Assembly (NCBI RefSeq): GCF_001499655.1
Contig: NZ_LN879502.1
Coordinates: 1,178,001-1,242,000 of the forward strand
Direction: 5' to 3'
Length of the DNA: 64,000 nt
Source of the DNA: Candidatus Protochlamydia naegleriophila
GTDB taxonomy: Bacteria > Chlamydiota > Chlamydiia > Chlamydiales > Parachlamydiaceae
A program made the position numbers and the translations under genes. The stretch's first letter is position 1, and every line of letters starts with the position of its first letter. The notes under the pieces are model-generated. The model had not been told where the DNA came from and made no database searches. It saw only the letters and a list, made by a program, of their open reading frames with translations. Below, piece after piece: positions 45,319 through 55,104 of this stretch.

Positions 45319-45565
45319 AAAAATCCTTGATAAGAAGGTGTCTTGTGCACATGTTTTAAGCCGTAAAATGGCTTTTGAACAAACGAGAAAGTTTCTAAGG
45401 AATAAGTGTAGGTATAAAAAATACTTCAGCACTCTTGATGTAAATAAATCTTTCTATATTTTTTAATGAGGATGATGATTTAATGCAATTGACGATTGAG
45501 TGAGGCGCTTCTAACTTGGAATAGCCTATGTTGAAAGTCGCATCGGTATACTTCGAAGCTGGTAG

Positions 45566-48331
45566 ATGGCCATTCTAAATGGAGAACTAAATATGGAAAA
45601 GTATGTGAATCGAACAGATCCGTCGCAAAATTTTATTCATCGCTATCCCCAACGATTAGATGCTCTTTTCCATCCTAAGGCTGTGGCTGTCATAGGAGCT
45701 AAAGATACACCTGGAAGCGTTGGTTGTACAATCATGGTCAATCTGTTGGCTGGCGACTTTAAAGGCAATATTTATCCAGTTAATCCTAAACGGGATCAAG
45801 TCTTTGGGCTAAAGGCTTTTCCGACCATTTCTTCTGTTCCGGAAACGATTGATTTGGCCATTATCGTAACACCTGCGCCAACTGTTCCAGGCATTGTTAA
45901 AGAATGCGTTGAAGCTGGGGCTAAAACAGCAATTATCATTTCGGCCGGCTTTAAAGAACTTGGAGCAGCAGGTCAAAAACTTGAAGAAGAAATTCTTTTT
46001 TATGCCAGCCAGGGGCCATTATCAATCATTGGCCCAAATTGCTTGGGTGTCATGAATCCAATTTTGGGATTGAATGCAACTTTTGCTAAAGGAATGGCAC
46101 TGCCTGGACAGCTGGCCTTTATTAGCCAGTCAGGGGCTATGTGCACGGCAGTACTAGACTGGAGCCTTCAAGAAAAGGTGGGTTTTAGTGCATTTGTATC
46201 GATTGGATCAATGGCCGATGTCAACTGGGGAACGCTCATCGACTATTTGGGAAGCGATCCCAATACGCACAGCCTTTTACTTTATATGGAAACAATTGGA
46301 GATGCGCGCTCATTTATGACGGCTGCACGAGAAGTGGCCTTAGAAAAGCCGATTATCGTGATTAAAGCTGGTAGAAGCCAAGCCGCCGCTAAAGCTGCCG
46401 CCTCTCATACAGGCTCTTTAGCAGGCAGTGATGAAGTGTTTGATGCTGCTTTAGAGAGGATCGGAGTCTTGCGAGTCAATAGTATTTCAGAACTTTTTAG
46501 TATGGCTTCTGTATTGGCCCGCCAACCACTCCCTAAGGGGCCCCGTTTATCAATTATTACAAATGCGGGCGGACCAGCTGTTTTAGCAACCGATGCTACG
46601 GTCTTAAATCAGGCAGAATTGGCCCCTGTGGGACTAAAGACTATTCAAGAACTCGATACATTCCTACCTTCTGCCTGGAGCCGCAGTAATCCTATTGACA
46701 TTTTAGGCGATGCCGATGCTAAACGCTATGCTCAAACGATCGATGTTTTAGCTCACGACAAACAGACAGATGGTTTATTAGTCATTCTTTCACCTCAAGA
46801 TATGACAGATGCTAGCGGGACGGCCCAAACGCTCACTCGCTTTGCTCATCTAAGCGATAAGCCTTTGCTTGCCAGCTGGATGGGGGGAGAAACGGTCGAA
46901 ACGGGTAAGACGATTTTGTCAGAGGCCAATATTCCAACGTTTAACTATCCAGATGATGCAGCACGGGCTTTTGCGACGATGTGGCGCTATAGTCAAAACT
47001 TGAAAACATTATACGAAACACCAGCTGCTAATTCAATGGCCTGGAAAGGAGAAGAGCAATCTTTAGAAACAGTACAGGCGATCATTAATGGGGTACTGAG
47101 CGACAAAAGGGCTATCTTGACTGAGTTTGAATCGAAGCAAGTTCTGGACCTATATGGAATCCCGGTAGTACAGACATTTGTGGCCCAAGATTCTTCTGAG
47201 GCTGTTAAATTGGCTGATAAAGTTGGATATCCAGTCGTTTTAAAACTGTTTTCACAAACAATTACGCATAAGACCGATGTTGGTGGTGTTAAACTTAACT
47301 TGAAATCTCCTGAAGAGGTTCTTCGTGCATTTGATGAAATTTTAAAATCAGTAACGGAAAAAATGAGTGCACACCACTTCGAGGGTGTGACTGTTCAGAA
47401 GATGATTAAGCAAACGGGATACGAATTGATTTTGGGAAGTTCGACCGATCCTCAGTTTGGTCCCGTTTTATTATTTGGCATGGGGGGGCAACTGGTCGAG
47501 GTCTTTAAAGACAGGGCATTGGCGCTTCCACCTCTCAATAAAAACTTAGCCCTTCAGCTCATGCAGAAAACAAAGATTTATGAAGCTCTTTTAGGTGTGC
47601 GCGGAAGGAAAGCTGTCAACATTGAACTCTTAAAAGAGATCCTAGTGCGATTTTCACAGCTGATTGTTGAAAACAAGCGGATCAAAGAATGCGATATTAA
47701 TCCGCTCTTGGTGTCAGATGAAGGTCTTGTAGCGCTCGATGCTAGAATCGTTTTGCACGAGGCGGAAATAAAGGATGAAGATTTACCTAAATTAGCCATT
47801 CGCCCCTATCCGCTCAATTACGTGAGTAAGATGAATCTAAAAGATGGAACATCTGTCATTCTTAGGCCTATCCGGCCAGAAGATGAACCGCTCATCGTCC
47901 GGTTCCATCACGAATTATCAGAAAATAGCGTCAGACAGCGCTATCTAGAATTTGTCAGTCTAGATGAAAGAGTGGCCCATGAAAGGCTTCTGCGAATTTG
48001 CTTTAATGATTACGATCGAGAATGGGCGATCGTTGCAGAAGTGAGTAAAAATGGGCATAAGGAGATCATAGGAGTTGGACGCCTCTTTCGCATTCCCGGC
48101 ACCCATTTTGCTCAATTGACAATCACGATTATCGATGCTTATCACCACCTTGGCTTGGGAACTCAATTGCTTCAGCATTTAATAGCCATCACTAAACAAG
48201 AAAAAATAGAAGAAATTGATGCCTATATTCTGTCGGAAAATGGTGGCATGCTAAAGATTTGCCAACGCGCCGGTTTCGAGCTTATTCCAACTCAGGACCC
48301 CGTCATCATCCACGCTAAGTGGAAAGGGTAA
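45566..48331 (+). CDS. ADP-forming acyl-CoA synthetase / GNAT acetyltransferase fusion (Pat-type)
   Basis: A 921-residue multidomain protein. An NDP-forming acyl-CoA synthetase alpha part comes first (CoA-binding [16 protein letters not shown] at ~38-53, then the succinyl-CoA-ligase-like fold with [10 protein letters not shown] and SQSGAM). The ATP-grasp beta part follows (~500-730, [18 protein letters not shown]). A C-terminal GNAT domain (~760-920) has IRPEDEP and the acetyl-CoA loop [13 protein letters not shown]. This layout is that of Pat/PatZ protein-lysine acetyltransferases, which control acetyl-CoA synthetase. The phosphohistidine of active synthetases is not evident to me, so the synthetase half may be regulatory only. 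ATG 45593 with GGAG upstream is an alternative start. Confidence 0.87.
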   Translation: MAILNGELNMEKYVNRTDPSQNFIHRYPQRLDALFHPKAVAVIGAKDTPGSVGCTIMVNLLAGDFKGNIYPVNPKRDQVFGLKAFPTISSVPETIDLAIIVTPAPTVPGIVKECVEAGAKTAIIISAGFKELGAAGQKLEEEILFYASQGPLSIIGPNCLGVMNPILGLNATFAKGMALPGQLAFISQSGAMCTAVLDWSLQEKVGFSAFVSIGSMADVNWGTLIDYLGSDPNTHSLLLYMETIGDARSFMTAAREVALEKPIIVIKAGRSQAAAKAAASHTGSLAGSDEVFDAALERIGVLRVNSISELFSMASVLARQPLPKGPRLSIITNAGGPAVLATDATVLNQAELAPVGLKTIQELDTFLPSAWSRSNPIDILGDADAKRYAQTIDVLAHDKQTDGLLVILSPQDMTDASGTAQTLTRFAHLSDKPLLASWMGGETVETGKTILSEANIPTFNYPDDAARAFATMWRYSQNLKTLYETPAANSMAWKGEEQSLETVQAIINGVLSDKRAILTEFESKQVLDLYGIPVVQTFVAQDSSEAVKLADKVGYPVVLKLFSQTITHKTDVGGVKLNLKSPEEVLRAFDEILKSVTEKMSAHHFEGVTVQKMIKQTGYELILGSSTDPQFGPVLLFGMGGQLVEVFKDRALALPPLNKNLALQLMQKTKIYEALLGVRGRKAVNIELLKEILVRFSQLIVENKRIKECDINPLLVSDEGLVALDARIVLHEAEIKDEDLPKLAIRPYPLNYVSKMNLKDGTSVILRPIRPEDEPLIVRFHHELSENSVRQRYLEFVSLDERVAHERLLRICFNDYDREWAIVAEVSKNGHKEIIGVGRLFRIPGTHFAQLTITIIDAYHHLGLGTQLLQHLIAITKQEKIEEIDAYILSENGGMLKICQRAGFELIPTQDPVIIHAKWKG

Positions 48332-48337
48332 CTCATC

Positions 48338-48369
48338 AAAAAGGCAGAATTTCACTCTTTTGCCTTTTT
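48338..48369 (+). terminator. Terminator of the Pat-type gene
   Basis: AAAAAGGCA (48338-48346) pairs with TGCCTTTTT (48361-48369), giving a stem that ends in a T run. It lies 7 bases after the stop codon. Confidence 0.75.
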
Positions 48370-48593
48370 CTTCTTAATCCTTAAATGAATTCATTTTTCC
48401 TCTCATTCAATCCAGCCTAACTGCCAATAGCAATTAAAATTTACAAGAAATTTATAATAATCTTTATTTGGGTTAATTTTGATTGTTTATAGTAACTAGT
48501 GGTTTTGATGTTAATAAATTATTTTATTAATGCTATAATTATTTTTAGATTTAATTATTGAGTTTAATAGTAATAACTATTAGTTGGTGAATT

Positions 48594-49652
48594 ATGAATC
48601 AAATTCAAGGTCCTTCTGAGCAATTGGGAATGATTACTGAGTGCATTGCTCAACATAAGCCTTTAAAAGTTAATAGATATGGAGATACTCTAGCATTTAA
48701 AGAGGTTAAACACGTTAGGCTTGATCGCTTTCAGGTAGGAAATTTAGTTTACTTGAGGATTGCTCATTTTATTTCAAACAATCAGGATAAGCTAAATGCG
48801 AATGAATTAAATCAATTGCATCAGGTTTTAAGCAAAGAAATTTCTGCTATTCGGGCAGATACAGGGGGAATACGGGGATTTTTCCGCTATCTCTTTTATC
48901 AATCAGATAAATCGGCGCGTTTACAACAAAAAGAATATTTAGAGGGATTGAGGGCGATTGTAGAAAATATCATCGAAGTTCAGGGGAAAGAAAAGCAGGA
49001 CTTTGTTGAGAAAAAGGTCGGCAGTTTCAAGGATGGCAAAACAGAGGAAAAAAGGTTAGAGTCTGACGTTATTGAGGCTCGTGTTTTAAAGGAAGAGGAC
49101 ATAGAGGAAAAAGAAGGGCTGGGGGCAAAGCGTTTATTGGATTCGGACGTTGTTAAAATTGAGCAAGAGATTGAAAGATTACAAAAAGCTCTTGTGTGGG
49201 TTTTAAAAATCAAATTGGATGGGTTGAAAGGCCAATGTCTCAATTATGCTGGCGCGGTCAAGGCTTTTACCAATCAAAATGGCGATTTTTTTAGTGATGA
49301 GGAAGGAAAGCTCTTTTTGTCTGAGCTGCAAAAGCATCAGGAGGATCTCAAGGCAATTCCCTATTACGCCAAACTGAGCGTTGAAGAAGGTGATATTCAT
49401 ACACGCAAAGAGATTAGCGAAAAAGTCAAATATATGATGGAACGGGCAACTTCTTTGCATAAACAAGCCAAGCTTCTCCTTCCTAAGTTGCCTAAAGGAA
49501 CGGAAGAAAGAAAGAATTTTGTCAAGCTCCTGACAAAGTTTGCGGAAAAGCTCAATCAACAGCAATTGATATTCAAAACTCCCTCGAGTGACGCTTATAT
49601 AAATGGCATGCAGCAGGAGCTGGGTAAGCTTAAAAAAAGTTTGATGGATTGA
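48594..49652 (+). CDS. Unknown coiled-coil protein, possible effector
   Basis: A 352-residue, charged, mostly alpha-helical protein with no recognisable domain. Residues ~90-160 and ~185-350 carry heptad-like patterns suggesting coiled coils; there is no signal peptide and no convincing membrane segment, although GGIRGFFRYLFYQ near residue 95 is a short amphipathic stretch. The upstream ~190 bases are extremely AT-rich (runs of TTTATTAAT type), unlike the flanking genes, which may mark silenced or acquired DNA. A terminator-like hairpin follows the stop. Function unknown; effector status is only suggested by composition and AT-rich promoter. Confidence 0.55.
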   Translation: MNQIQGPSEQLGMITECIAQHKPLKVNRYGDTLAFKEVKHVRLDRFQVGNLVYLRIAHFISNNQDKLNANELNQLHQVLSKEISAIRADTGGIRGFFRYLFYQSDKSARLQQKEYLEGLRAIVENIIEVQGKEKQDFVEKKVGSFKDGKTEEKRLESDVIEARVLKEEDIEEKEGLGAKRLLDSDVVKIEQEIERLQKALVWVLKIKLDGLKGQCLNYAGAVKAFTNQNGDFFSDEEGKLFLSELQKHQEDLKAIPYYAKLSVEEGDIHTRKEISEKVKYMMERATSLHKQAKLLLPKLPKGTEERKNFVKLLTKFAEKLNQQQLIFKTPSSDAYINGMQQELGKLKKSLMD

Positions 49653-49968
49653 TTCACGCCATCAATTGCTTAAATAGAAGGTAACAGTAGGCGAGCACGA
49701 TTTTCGGACCTGCTGTTTTGCTTCATTTTAAATATTCTTCCCGCTCATGCGTGTTCTAGAAATATTTGTGAATCTGATTCTAATTTTCTATTTACGCCTC
49801 TATTTGTTTTTTCTATACAGGGCTTCTTTTTGCTAGTTAAATAGGCATCATTCGTTTTTTTCTAAAACTTAATCTCGCTTTAAAAAAATGGGTCGTTGTT
49901 GGTTGAACTTATTTTTGGAAAAGTGTGAAGCTGCTAGTTTTAATGCAAGCATATCATTTTGAGGTTTG
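49653..49968. other. Intergenic region, mostly featureless
   Basis: This 316-base gap contains a terminator-like hairpin at 49683-49717 (AACAGTAGG/CCTGCTGTT followed by TTGCTT). The remainder is AT-rich and presumably holds the promoter of the four-gene sugar cluster. No coding frame is supported. Confidence 0.45.
49683..49719 (+). terminator. Terminator-like hairpin
   Basis: AACAGTAGG (49683-49691) pairs with CCTGCTGTT (49709-49717), one G:T pair, followed by a short T-rich stretch. It lies 31 bases after the stop of the coiled-coil gene. Confidence 0.55.
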
Positions 49969-50559
49969 ATGGAGACCGCGCCGATTTACCAGTGTTTGAA
50001 AAAGAGTGATTTTAAAGATCAAGATGGCTATCAACTTGTTGTCATCCGAAGAGATGATGCGGAAAGTATCCGACTTTGGCGCAATGCCCAGACGGATGTA
50101 TTGAGGCAGCTGACTCCAATTACACAAGAGCAACAGAGGCTCTACTTTGAAGAGGTCGTCGAGCCAGCATTTGACTTGAAAGAGCCTAAGCAAGTGTTAT
50201 TTAGTTTTCTTTTTCAGCATGCTTTCATAGGATATGGAGGGTTAACTAACATCGATTGGGAGGCTCGCCGCGCAGAGGTCTCTTTTTTGGTCGATCCGGC
50301 TAGAGCAGAAGATCAAGGGCAATATACTGCCGATTTTAGCCATTTTCTTAGTCTGTTGAGCAAGATAGCCTTTAAAGAGATCAAATTGCACCGCCTTTTT
50401 ACCGAAACCTTTGCCTTTCGAAAGAAGCATATGCAGATTTTAGAGGCATGCGGCTTTAAGAGAGAAGGGGTTTTGAGAGATCATGTGTATAAGAGGCAAG
50501 AGTGGGTCGATTCGATTATGCATGGATTATTAGAAGGAGAGGTTGGGCATGCGCAATAA
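49969..50559 (+). CDS. GNAT N-acetyltransferase of the sugar cluster
   Basis: A 196-residue GNAT acetyltransferase. The N-terminal VVIRRDDAESIRLWRN block, the central IGYGGLTNIDWEARRAEVSF strand and the C-terminal ILEACGFKREGVLRDHVYKR block follow the pattern of acetyltransferases acting on amino sugars (PseH/RimJ-like). ATG 49969 with GAGG 5 bases upstream is preferred to the TTG three bases before. It overlaps the next gene by 11 bases and opens a tight four-gene plus-strand cluster. Acetylation of an amino-sugar nucleotide or its precursor is the likely role, inferred from the neighbours. Confidence 0.78.
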   Translation: METAPIYQCLKKSDFKDQDGYQLVVIRRDDAESIRLWRNAQTDVLRQLTPITQEQQRLYFEEVVEPAFDLKEPKQVLFSFLFQHAFIGYGGLTNIDWEARRAEVSFLVDPARAEDQGQYTADFSHFLSLLSKIAFKEIKLHRLFTETFAFRKKHMQILEACGFKREGVLRDHVYKRQEWVDSIMHGLLEGEVGHAQ

Positions 50560-52468
50560 GCGTATATTTGTAAGTGGTGGTGCAGGGGTCATTGGAACAG
50601 CACTTGTCAACTTTTTATTGAAAGAAGGGGCTGATGTTTTTGTAGGCGATCTCAAACCTTGTCCTAGGGAGTGGCTTGGAAAGGTCCGCTATAGACAGGG
50701 GGATCTCAACACAATTGCTCCCGAAAATCTACTCGCTTTCGATCCTGAAATTTTCTTTCACCTTGCTGCTACATTTGAGCGTTCTGAAGAAAGTTTTCCC
50801 TTCTTTGCCGAGAATTTTCATCATAACATTCAGCTTAGCCACTATTTGATGAATTGTTTGAAGCAAGGAAACTCCCTTAAAAAAGTGGTGTTTGCCTCGA
50901 GCTATCTCATTTACGATCCGCGCCTATACCAGTTTCCGGCCCAGCAAAGCGATGTATCCATACTAAGCGAGAATGATCAAATCTATCCTCGAAATACTTG
51001 TGGAGGAGCAAAACTATTCCACGAACTGGAGCTGCGTTTTCTAAGCCAATTCCTTAAAGGACGAGTGTCTTTTACTTCAGCACGCATCTTTAGGGTATAC
51101 GGCTACCATTCTCGAGATGTCATTTCAAGATGGATAAGAGCCGCTCTGCGCGGAGAAAAGCTAATGGTTTTCCGACCTGAAGGTCAATTTGACTATGTTT
51201 TTGCAGATGATGTGGCTGAGGCCTTGTTGCGATTGGCTAAGACGAATCACTCGGGTGTCGTCAATGTGGGATCGGGAGTTTCTCAATCCGTACAGTCGTT
51301 TATTGATCTCTTGCATTCGCATTTTCCAAAGCTGCAGACAGAGTATGTAGAAAGCAATATCCCATTTGAGCATTCCCAGGCAGATATTAGAAAACTCGAA
51401 GAGTGGATCAATTGGAGGCCTACTCATTCTTTAGCACAGGCTCTGCCCAAATTAATTGAATTCGAGAAAAGAGCACTTCAATTGCCTGCGCAAGAGCTCG
51501 ATCATTCTGCGGTCCTTATCACGAGCATTTCTAAAAAAATGCCGCTAATAGAAGCTGTTCGCAAAGCTGCAGATAAGATTGGGCAGTTTAAAACTATTCA
51601 TGGATGCGATTCCGATCCTGACTGTATTGGACAATACGGAGTAGACGAATTTTGGCTTTGCCCTCCACTCAAGGAATTAACGGTTGAAGAGGTGATCGAC
51701 TATTGCCAAAGGAACCACATCGAGGCCATTATTCCAACGCGCGATGCAGATCTTGATTTTTATGCGCGTCATGCACCAGCGCTTCTAGCTCAAGGCATCC
51801 ACGTCATGTGCTCAAGTCTTGAAGCGGTGACAACCTGTCTTGATAAAAAGCAATTTGCCGATTTTTTAACTAAACACCATTTTCCGGTGATTCCAACAGC
51901 CCTGTCTCCAGACAATATTAGAGCCTCTTTATTCGTTGTTAAAGAGCGAAGAGGGGCTGGCTCCCAAAAGATTGGTTTTAAGCTTGCTAAAGAAGAGGCT
52001 ATCCAATGGGGACAGTCATTGAAAGAGGCTATTTTTCAGTCTTTTATTGAAGGAAAAGAGTGGAGCGTAGATGTCTATCGCTCTAAGGAAGGACGTGTCA
52101 AAGGATGTGTAGCGCGTCTGCGGGACTATGTTGTAGGCGGAGAGTCTCAAGTCACAACGACGGTATCTTACCCGGCCTTAGAACATCTTTGTCAAGACAT
52201 GGCCGATCGTTTGAATGTGTATGGACATGTCATTTTTCAAATTATTGAAGACGATCAGGGATTGTTCCACGTTATCGAATGCAATCCTCGCTTTGGCGGA
52301 GCTTCCACAGCAAGCCTGGCAGCTGGACTGGACAGCTTTTTTTGGTTTTTTATCGAATGCCTGGGGCTGAGCCTACAGTCTTATCCTTTCAGACGCAGAA
52401 ATGGAGAGATACGCCAAATTCGCTATGTGACAGATAGGATGATTCCATGGTCATCGTATTTGACTTAG
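50549..52468 (+). CDS. Fusion of NAD-dependent epimerase/dehydratase and ATP-grasp ligase
   Basis: A 639-residue two-domain protein. Residues ~1-310 form an extended SDR (RIFVSGGAGVIGTALVNFLL at the start; FASSYLIYD for the catalytic Ser region; FDYVFADDVAEALL; VVNVGSG). In the YxxxK position the sequence reads TCGGAK, so the usual tyrosine appears to be cysteine. Residues ~325-639 form an ATP-grasp domain like carbamoyl-phosphate-synthase-type ligases (FVVKERRGAGSQKIG for the ATP lysine, FIEGKEWSVDVY, HVIECNPRFGGAS for Mg2+ binding). ATG 50549 has AAGGAGA 8 bases upstream. Stop overlaps the HAD gene by 22 bases. I infer sugar modification coupled to amide or peptide-like ligation. Confidence 0.82.
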   Translation: MRNKRIFVSGGAGVIGTALVNFLLKEGADVFVGDLKPCPREWLGKVRYRQGDLNTIAPENLLAFDPEIFFHLAATFERSEESFPFFAENFHHNIQLSHYLMNCLKQGNSLKKVVFASSYLIYDPRLYQFPAQQSDVSILSENDQIYPRNTCGGAKLFHELELRFLSQFLKGRVSFTSARIFRVYGYHSRDVISRWIRAALRGEKLMVFRPEGQFDYVFADDVAEALLRLAKTNHSGVVNVGSGVSQSVQSFIDLLHSHFPKLQTEYVESNIPFEHSQADIRKLEEWINWRPTHSLAQALPKLIEFEKRALQLPAQELDHSAVLITSISKKMPLIEAVRKAADKIGQFKTIHGCDSDPDCIGQYGVDEFWLCPPLKELTVEEVIDYCQRNHIEAIIPTRDADLDFYARHAPALLAQGIHVMCSSLEAVTTCLDKKQFADFLTKHHFPVIPTALSPDNIRASLFVVKERRGAGSQKIGFKLAKEEAIQWGQSLKEAIFQSFIEGKEWSVDVYRSKEGRVKGCVARLRDYVVGGESQVTTTVSYPALEHLCQDMADRLNVYGHVIFQIIEDDQGLFHVIECNPRFGGASTASLAAGLDSFFWFFIECLGLSLQSYPFRRRNGEIRQIRYVTDRMIPWSSYLT

Positions 52469-53115
52469 ACGATACACTTTATGAAGAGCTAACCTTTGTC
52501 TTCAGCGGATTTAAGGCTGTTTCAATAGATCTAAGCCCCTTAATTGGAATCCACTCAGAGCTGATTTACGAGGGATTGAAAAAAGAACTGGAGATTAAGC
52601 GGGAGAAGGTATTTGATCGATTTTTGCAAAAAGTTGGGAAATATCGACAGGAGCTTGTCAAAAGGGCTTTAAGCGTTTATCGGTCCCACAGCCCTACTAT
52701 TCATCTTTATCCTACGGCCGAGGCCTGTTTAAAAAGGCTGCAGCAGCATCCTCTTTACATTGTTACGGATGGAAATAAGCTGGTGCAAAAAAGCAAGTTT
52801 TTGGCCTTGAAATTGGCCCCTTTTGTGAAGCGCTGCTTTTTTACTTATGCTCATGGGCTTCACCGCAGCAAACCCTCGCCTTATTGTTTCGAAAAAATTT
52901 GCCGGCTTGAGAAGGTTTCCCCATCCAGGGTTGTTTACATTGCCGATAATCCCAACAAAGATTTTGTTGGAATAAAACCTTTAGGATTCCAAACGATTCG
53001 AGTCTTAACAGGTCCTTACAGCAATGTTTTTATAGACGAGGCGCATGAGGCTGAGGTGCAAATTCATAGTTTAAACGAATTAGATGATAAGCTATTGAAG
53101 CGATTGGAGATGTGA
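52447..53115 (+). CDS. HAD-superfamily phosphatase of the sugar cluster
   Basis: A 222-residue haloacid-dehalogenase-type hydrolase. Motif I FDLDDTLYEE is at residues 5-14, motif II is YIVTDGNKL (~107-115), motif III lysine is in SKPSPYCFEKI, and motif IV is ADNPNKDFVG (~174-183). A helical cap sits between motifs I and II, as in the C1 subfamily. It overlaps the preceding and following genes by 22 bases and 1 base respectively, so it is translated as part of one operon. Likely substrate is a phosphorylated intermediate of the sugar made by this cluster. Confidence 0.85.
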   Translation: MVIVFDLDDTLYEELTFVFSGFKAVSIDLSPLIGIHSELIYEGLKKELEIKREKVFDRFLQKVGKYRQELVKRALSVYRSHSPTIHLYPTAEACLKRLQQHPLYIVTDGNKLVQKSKFLALKLAPFVKRCFFTYAHGLHRSKPSPYCFEKICRLEKVSPSRVVYIADNPNKDFVGIKPLGFQTIRVLTGPYSNVFIDEAHEAEVQIHSLNELDDKLLKRLEM

Positions 53116-53849
53116 TGCGCGTAGAAATCTTTGTGCAAGCCCGCATGGGATCGACCAGGCTGCCTGGTAAAATTTTGCAACCCGTTTTTGGTAAACCTCT
53201 TTTGAAGTACATAGTCGAGCGCTTGCGAGAGGTGAAAAATGCTGACGAGATTGTTGTTTTGACCACTACAGAAGCCTCTGATGATATTGTAGAGGATTTT
53301 TGCCAAAAAGAAGGGGTTGCCTGCTTTCGGGGATCTGAAAATGATGTTCTTGAAAGGTATTATCAAGCAGCCTTGCAAAGGCGGCCGGATGCTATTGTGC
53401 GGGTTACAGCCGATTGCCCGCTTATTGATCCGGAGATCGTCGATGCCGTCATAGATGCTTTTAAAAGAGAGAGTCCGGCCATTGATTACATCTCAAATAG
53501 CTTGAAGAGGACTTATCCAAGAGGGCTGGACGTTGAGATTTTTTCTTTTGAAGCTCTTAAAAAAGCTTATCAGCTAGCTATTAAGCCGGAAGAGCGGGAA
53601 CACGTTACAGTCTACCTTTATCGGCATCCAGAGCTTTTTAAACTAAAAAATATGGCTCACCATCCTTCTTTGAGCCAGTATCGCTGGACCGTTGATACGC
53701 AAGAGGATTTTACTCTGATCCGTTTGATCTTAGAGCACCTTTATCCGGACAACCCCACTTTTCGCCTGCAAGATGTATTGAACCTATTGAAGAAGTATCC
53801 TGAGTGGAATTTGATCAACGCACATATTGAACAAAAAAAAGTCTCTTGA
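53115..53849 (+). CDS. SpsF-like cytidylyltransferase family protein
   Basis: A 244-residue nucleotidyltransferase-fold protein of the SpsF/NeuA-related group. The N-terminal loop IFVQARMGSTRLPGKIL is the nucleotide-binding signature, followed by VRVTADCPLIDPEIVD and the YRWTVDTQEDF block that is typical of SpsF-like members. It starts at the ATG that overlaps the HAD stop (TGATG at 53113-53117). It probably activates a sugar acid or amino sugar with CTP, giving the nucleotide donor for a surface glycan. The exact sugar (legionaminic-, pseudaminic- or other) cannot be read from the sequence. Confidence 0.85.
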   Translation: MRVEIFVQARMGSTRLPGKILQPVFGKPLLKYIVERLREVKNADEIVVLTTTEASDDIVEDFCQKEGVACFRGSENDVLERYYQAALQRRPDAIVRVTADCPLIDPEIVDAVIDAFKRESPAIDYISNSLKRTYPRGLDVEIFSFEALKKAYQLAIKPEEREHVTVYLYRHPELFKLKNMAHHPSLSQYRWTVDTQEDFTLIRLILEHLYPDNPTFRLQDVLNLLKKYPEWNLINAHIEQKKVS

Positions 53850-54051
53850 GAGGGGACTCGACTGTTTTTTTGCAGGGAAAGAAGGAGACTGCTGCAGATA
53901 AGAACTGGGCGCACTTTCAATAATTGTCTATAAAACATTTCTCTTTTAAATAGATTTGTATCAGGATGGGTCAAACGAATGATGGGATTTGACCGGAATC
54001 AAAAGTTTTGTTATACATCATTCGCAAAAAATTGCTTTATAGGAGAAGCAT

Positions 54052-54351
54052 ATGCGCAATAAAAAACAACTATCTGGAATTCTAACAGCCTTTTGTTTAC
54101 TCACTCTATCGATTGAAGCAGCGCCTAATCAACCGGCTGCCAATCAGGCCAACAATCCAGCTAATCCAAATAGACAATTTGATCAAAGTCAGGCTGCTAA
54201 AACCGACGCGCGCTTTAACATCATGAATCGTGATCAGGCGGATGGTTCTGATATCTACGCGATTCCTTATGACGATAGCGAGATCGAAGACGAAGAAGAG
54301 ATCAATCGCTGGCAGAAAAAAGAAGTCTTCCCTCTCCCTCACTCTCGTTAA
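54052..54351 (+). CDS. Small exported protein of unknown function
   Basis: A 99-residue product with a signal peptide (residues ~1-23, cleavage after IEAA), then an Asn/Ala/Pro/Gln-rich stretch (PNQPAANQANNPANPN) and an acidic C-terminal segment (DDSEIEDEEEINRW). No domain is recognised. AGGAGAAG lies 5-10 bases upstream of ATG 54052, and a strong terminator follows. It is probably a periplasmic or surface protein expressed on its own. Confidence 0.65.
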   Translation: MRNKKQLSGILTAFCLLTLSIEAAPNQPAANQANNPANPNRQFDQSQAAKTDARFNIMNRDQADGSDIYAIPYDDSEIEDEEEINRWQKKEVFPLPHSR

Positions 54352-54372
54352 TCTTTTGATTTAACGGTAGTT

Positions 54373-54437
54373 AAGGCGTGCTATAAGAAACATGACTCTA
54401 AAAATGAGTTGGTTTGTTTTTTTATGGCACGCTTTTT
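54373..54437 (+). terminator. Intrinsic terminator
   Basis: GCGTGC-TATAA-GAAAC on the left pairs with GTTTG...TTAT-GGCACGC on the right, with a T5 run at 54433-54437. It lies about 25 bases downstream of the small exported protein gene. Confidence 0.75.
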
Positions 54438-55104
54438 CAAAAAGAATTAATATATTATATTATGATTTAATGGTTTATTTTAAATCTCCCTTTTGCTAAT
54501 CTTAACATTATATAGCAATAAATTGTCCGTATTTAATTTTTTAGATCCAGAGATTCTGTCATTTTTTGACTGCAGCTTTTGTAGTCAATCCAACTAAGAA
54601 CCTAAGAATGGTTCCAAATAGGCATCTGGCCTATTCGATCGTTGAGGCATCTCTTAAAGCTTGGCTTTGATTCGTTCTTTTTAAACCTCTTCACTGCAAG
54701 AGGGTTATAAAAAGGCCTGTTGAATGAAGGATAGGGATTTAAAAGATCATTTTTCATCTACTCGATCTAGTTAAATAGATGAGTAGGGGATGAGAAAAGA
54801 GACTTTACCAATAATGATTGGTATGACCTGGGGCGAAATCCAGGTTATTAGGTGCGTTTCTTTATTCAATGGCTGGATTAGCCAAGGACACATTTATTAA
54901 CGATGGGTTTATAGAGAAAAAGGTCGTTAATCAGCCCCGGTAATTTGCTTTGCCAAGCACAGCTGACCAAGCGTCATGTTATTTTCTTTTTTATCTGAGA
55001 TTCAAAGATACATATTCTCGATACCTTGTCGTTTATGCAACCAGCACCACAAATATCAACTATAAGATCCCCTATAGGGATATACTTTAGGAAAAGAAAA
55101 TTAT
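54438..55104. other. Long leader region ahead of the DEAD-box helicase gene
   Basis: No gene is supported in these 667 bases. A CTACTC/GAGTAG hairpin with an inner ATCTA/TAGAT pairing lies near 54758-54787. A TCCC-CTATA-GGGA inverted repeat at 55068-55080 lies about 25 bases before the helicase start. Cold-inducible DEAD-box genes in other bacteria have long structured leaders, so this stretch may include such a leader. Confidence 0.4.

Noticed and set aside
49969-53849. A complete legionaminic or pseudaminic acid pathway
   Set aside because: No synthase of the NeuB/SpsE family, no aminotransferase and no UDP-sugar hydrolase are encoded next to these genes, so the named sugars cannot be claimed.
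53833-53873. A terminator after the SpsF-like gene
   Set aside because: AGTC/GACT is only a 4-bp stem and the T run starts about 10 bases later, which is too weak to list.
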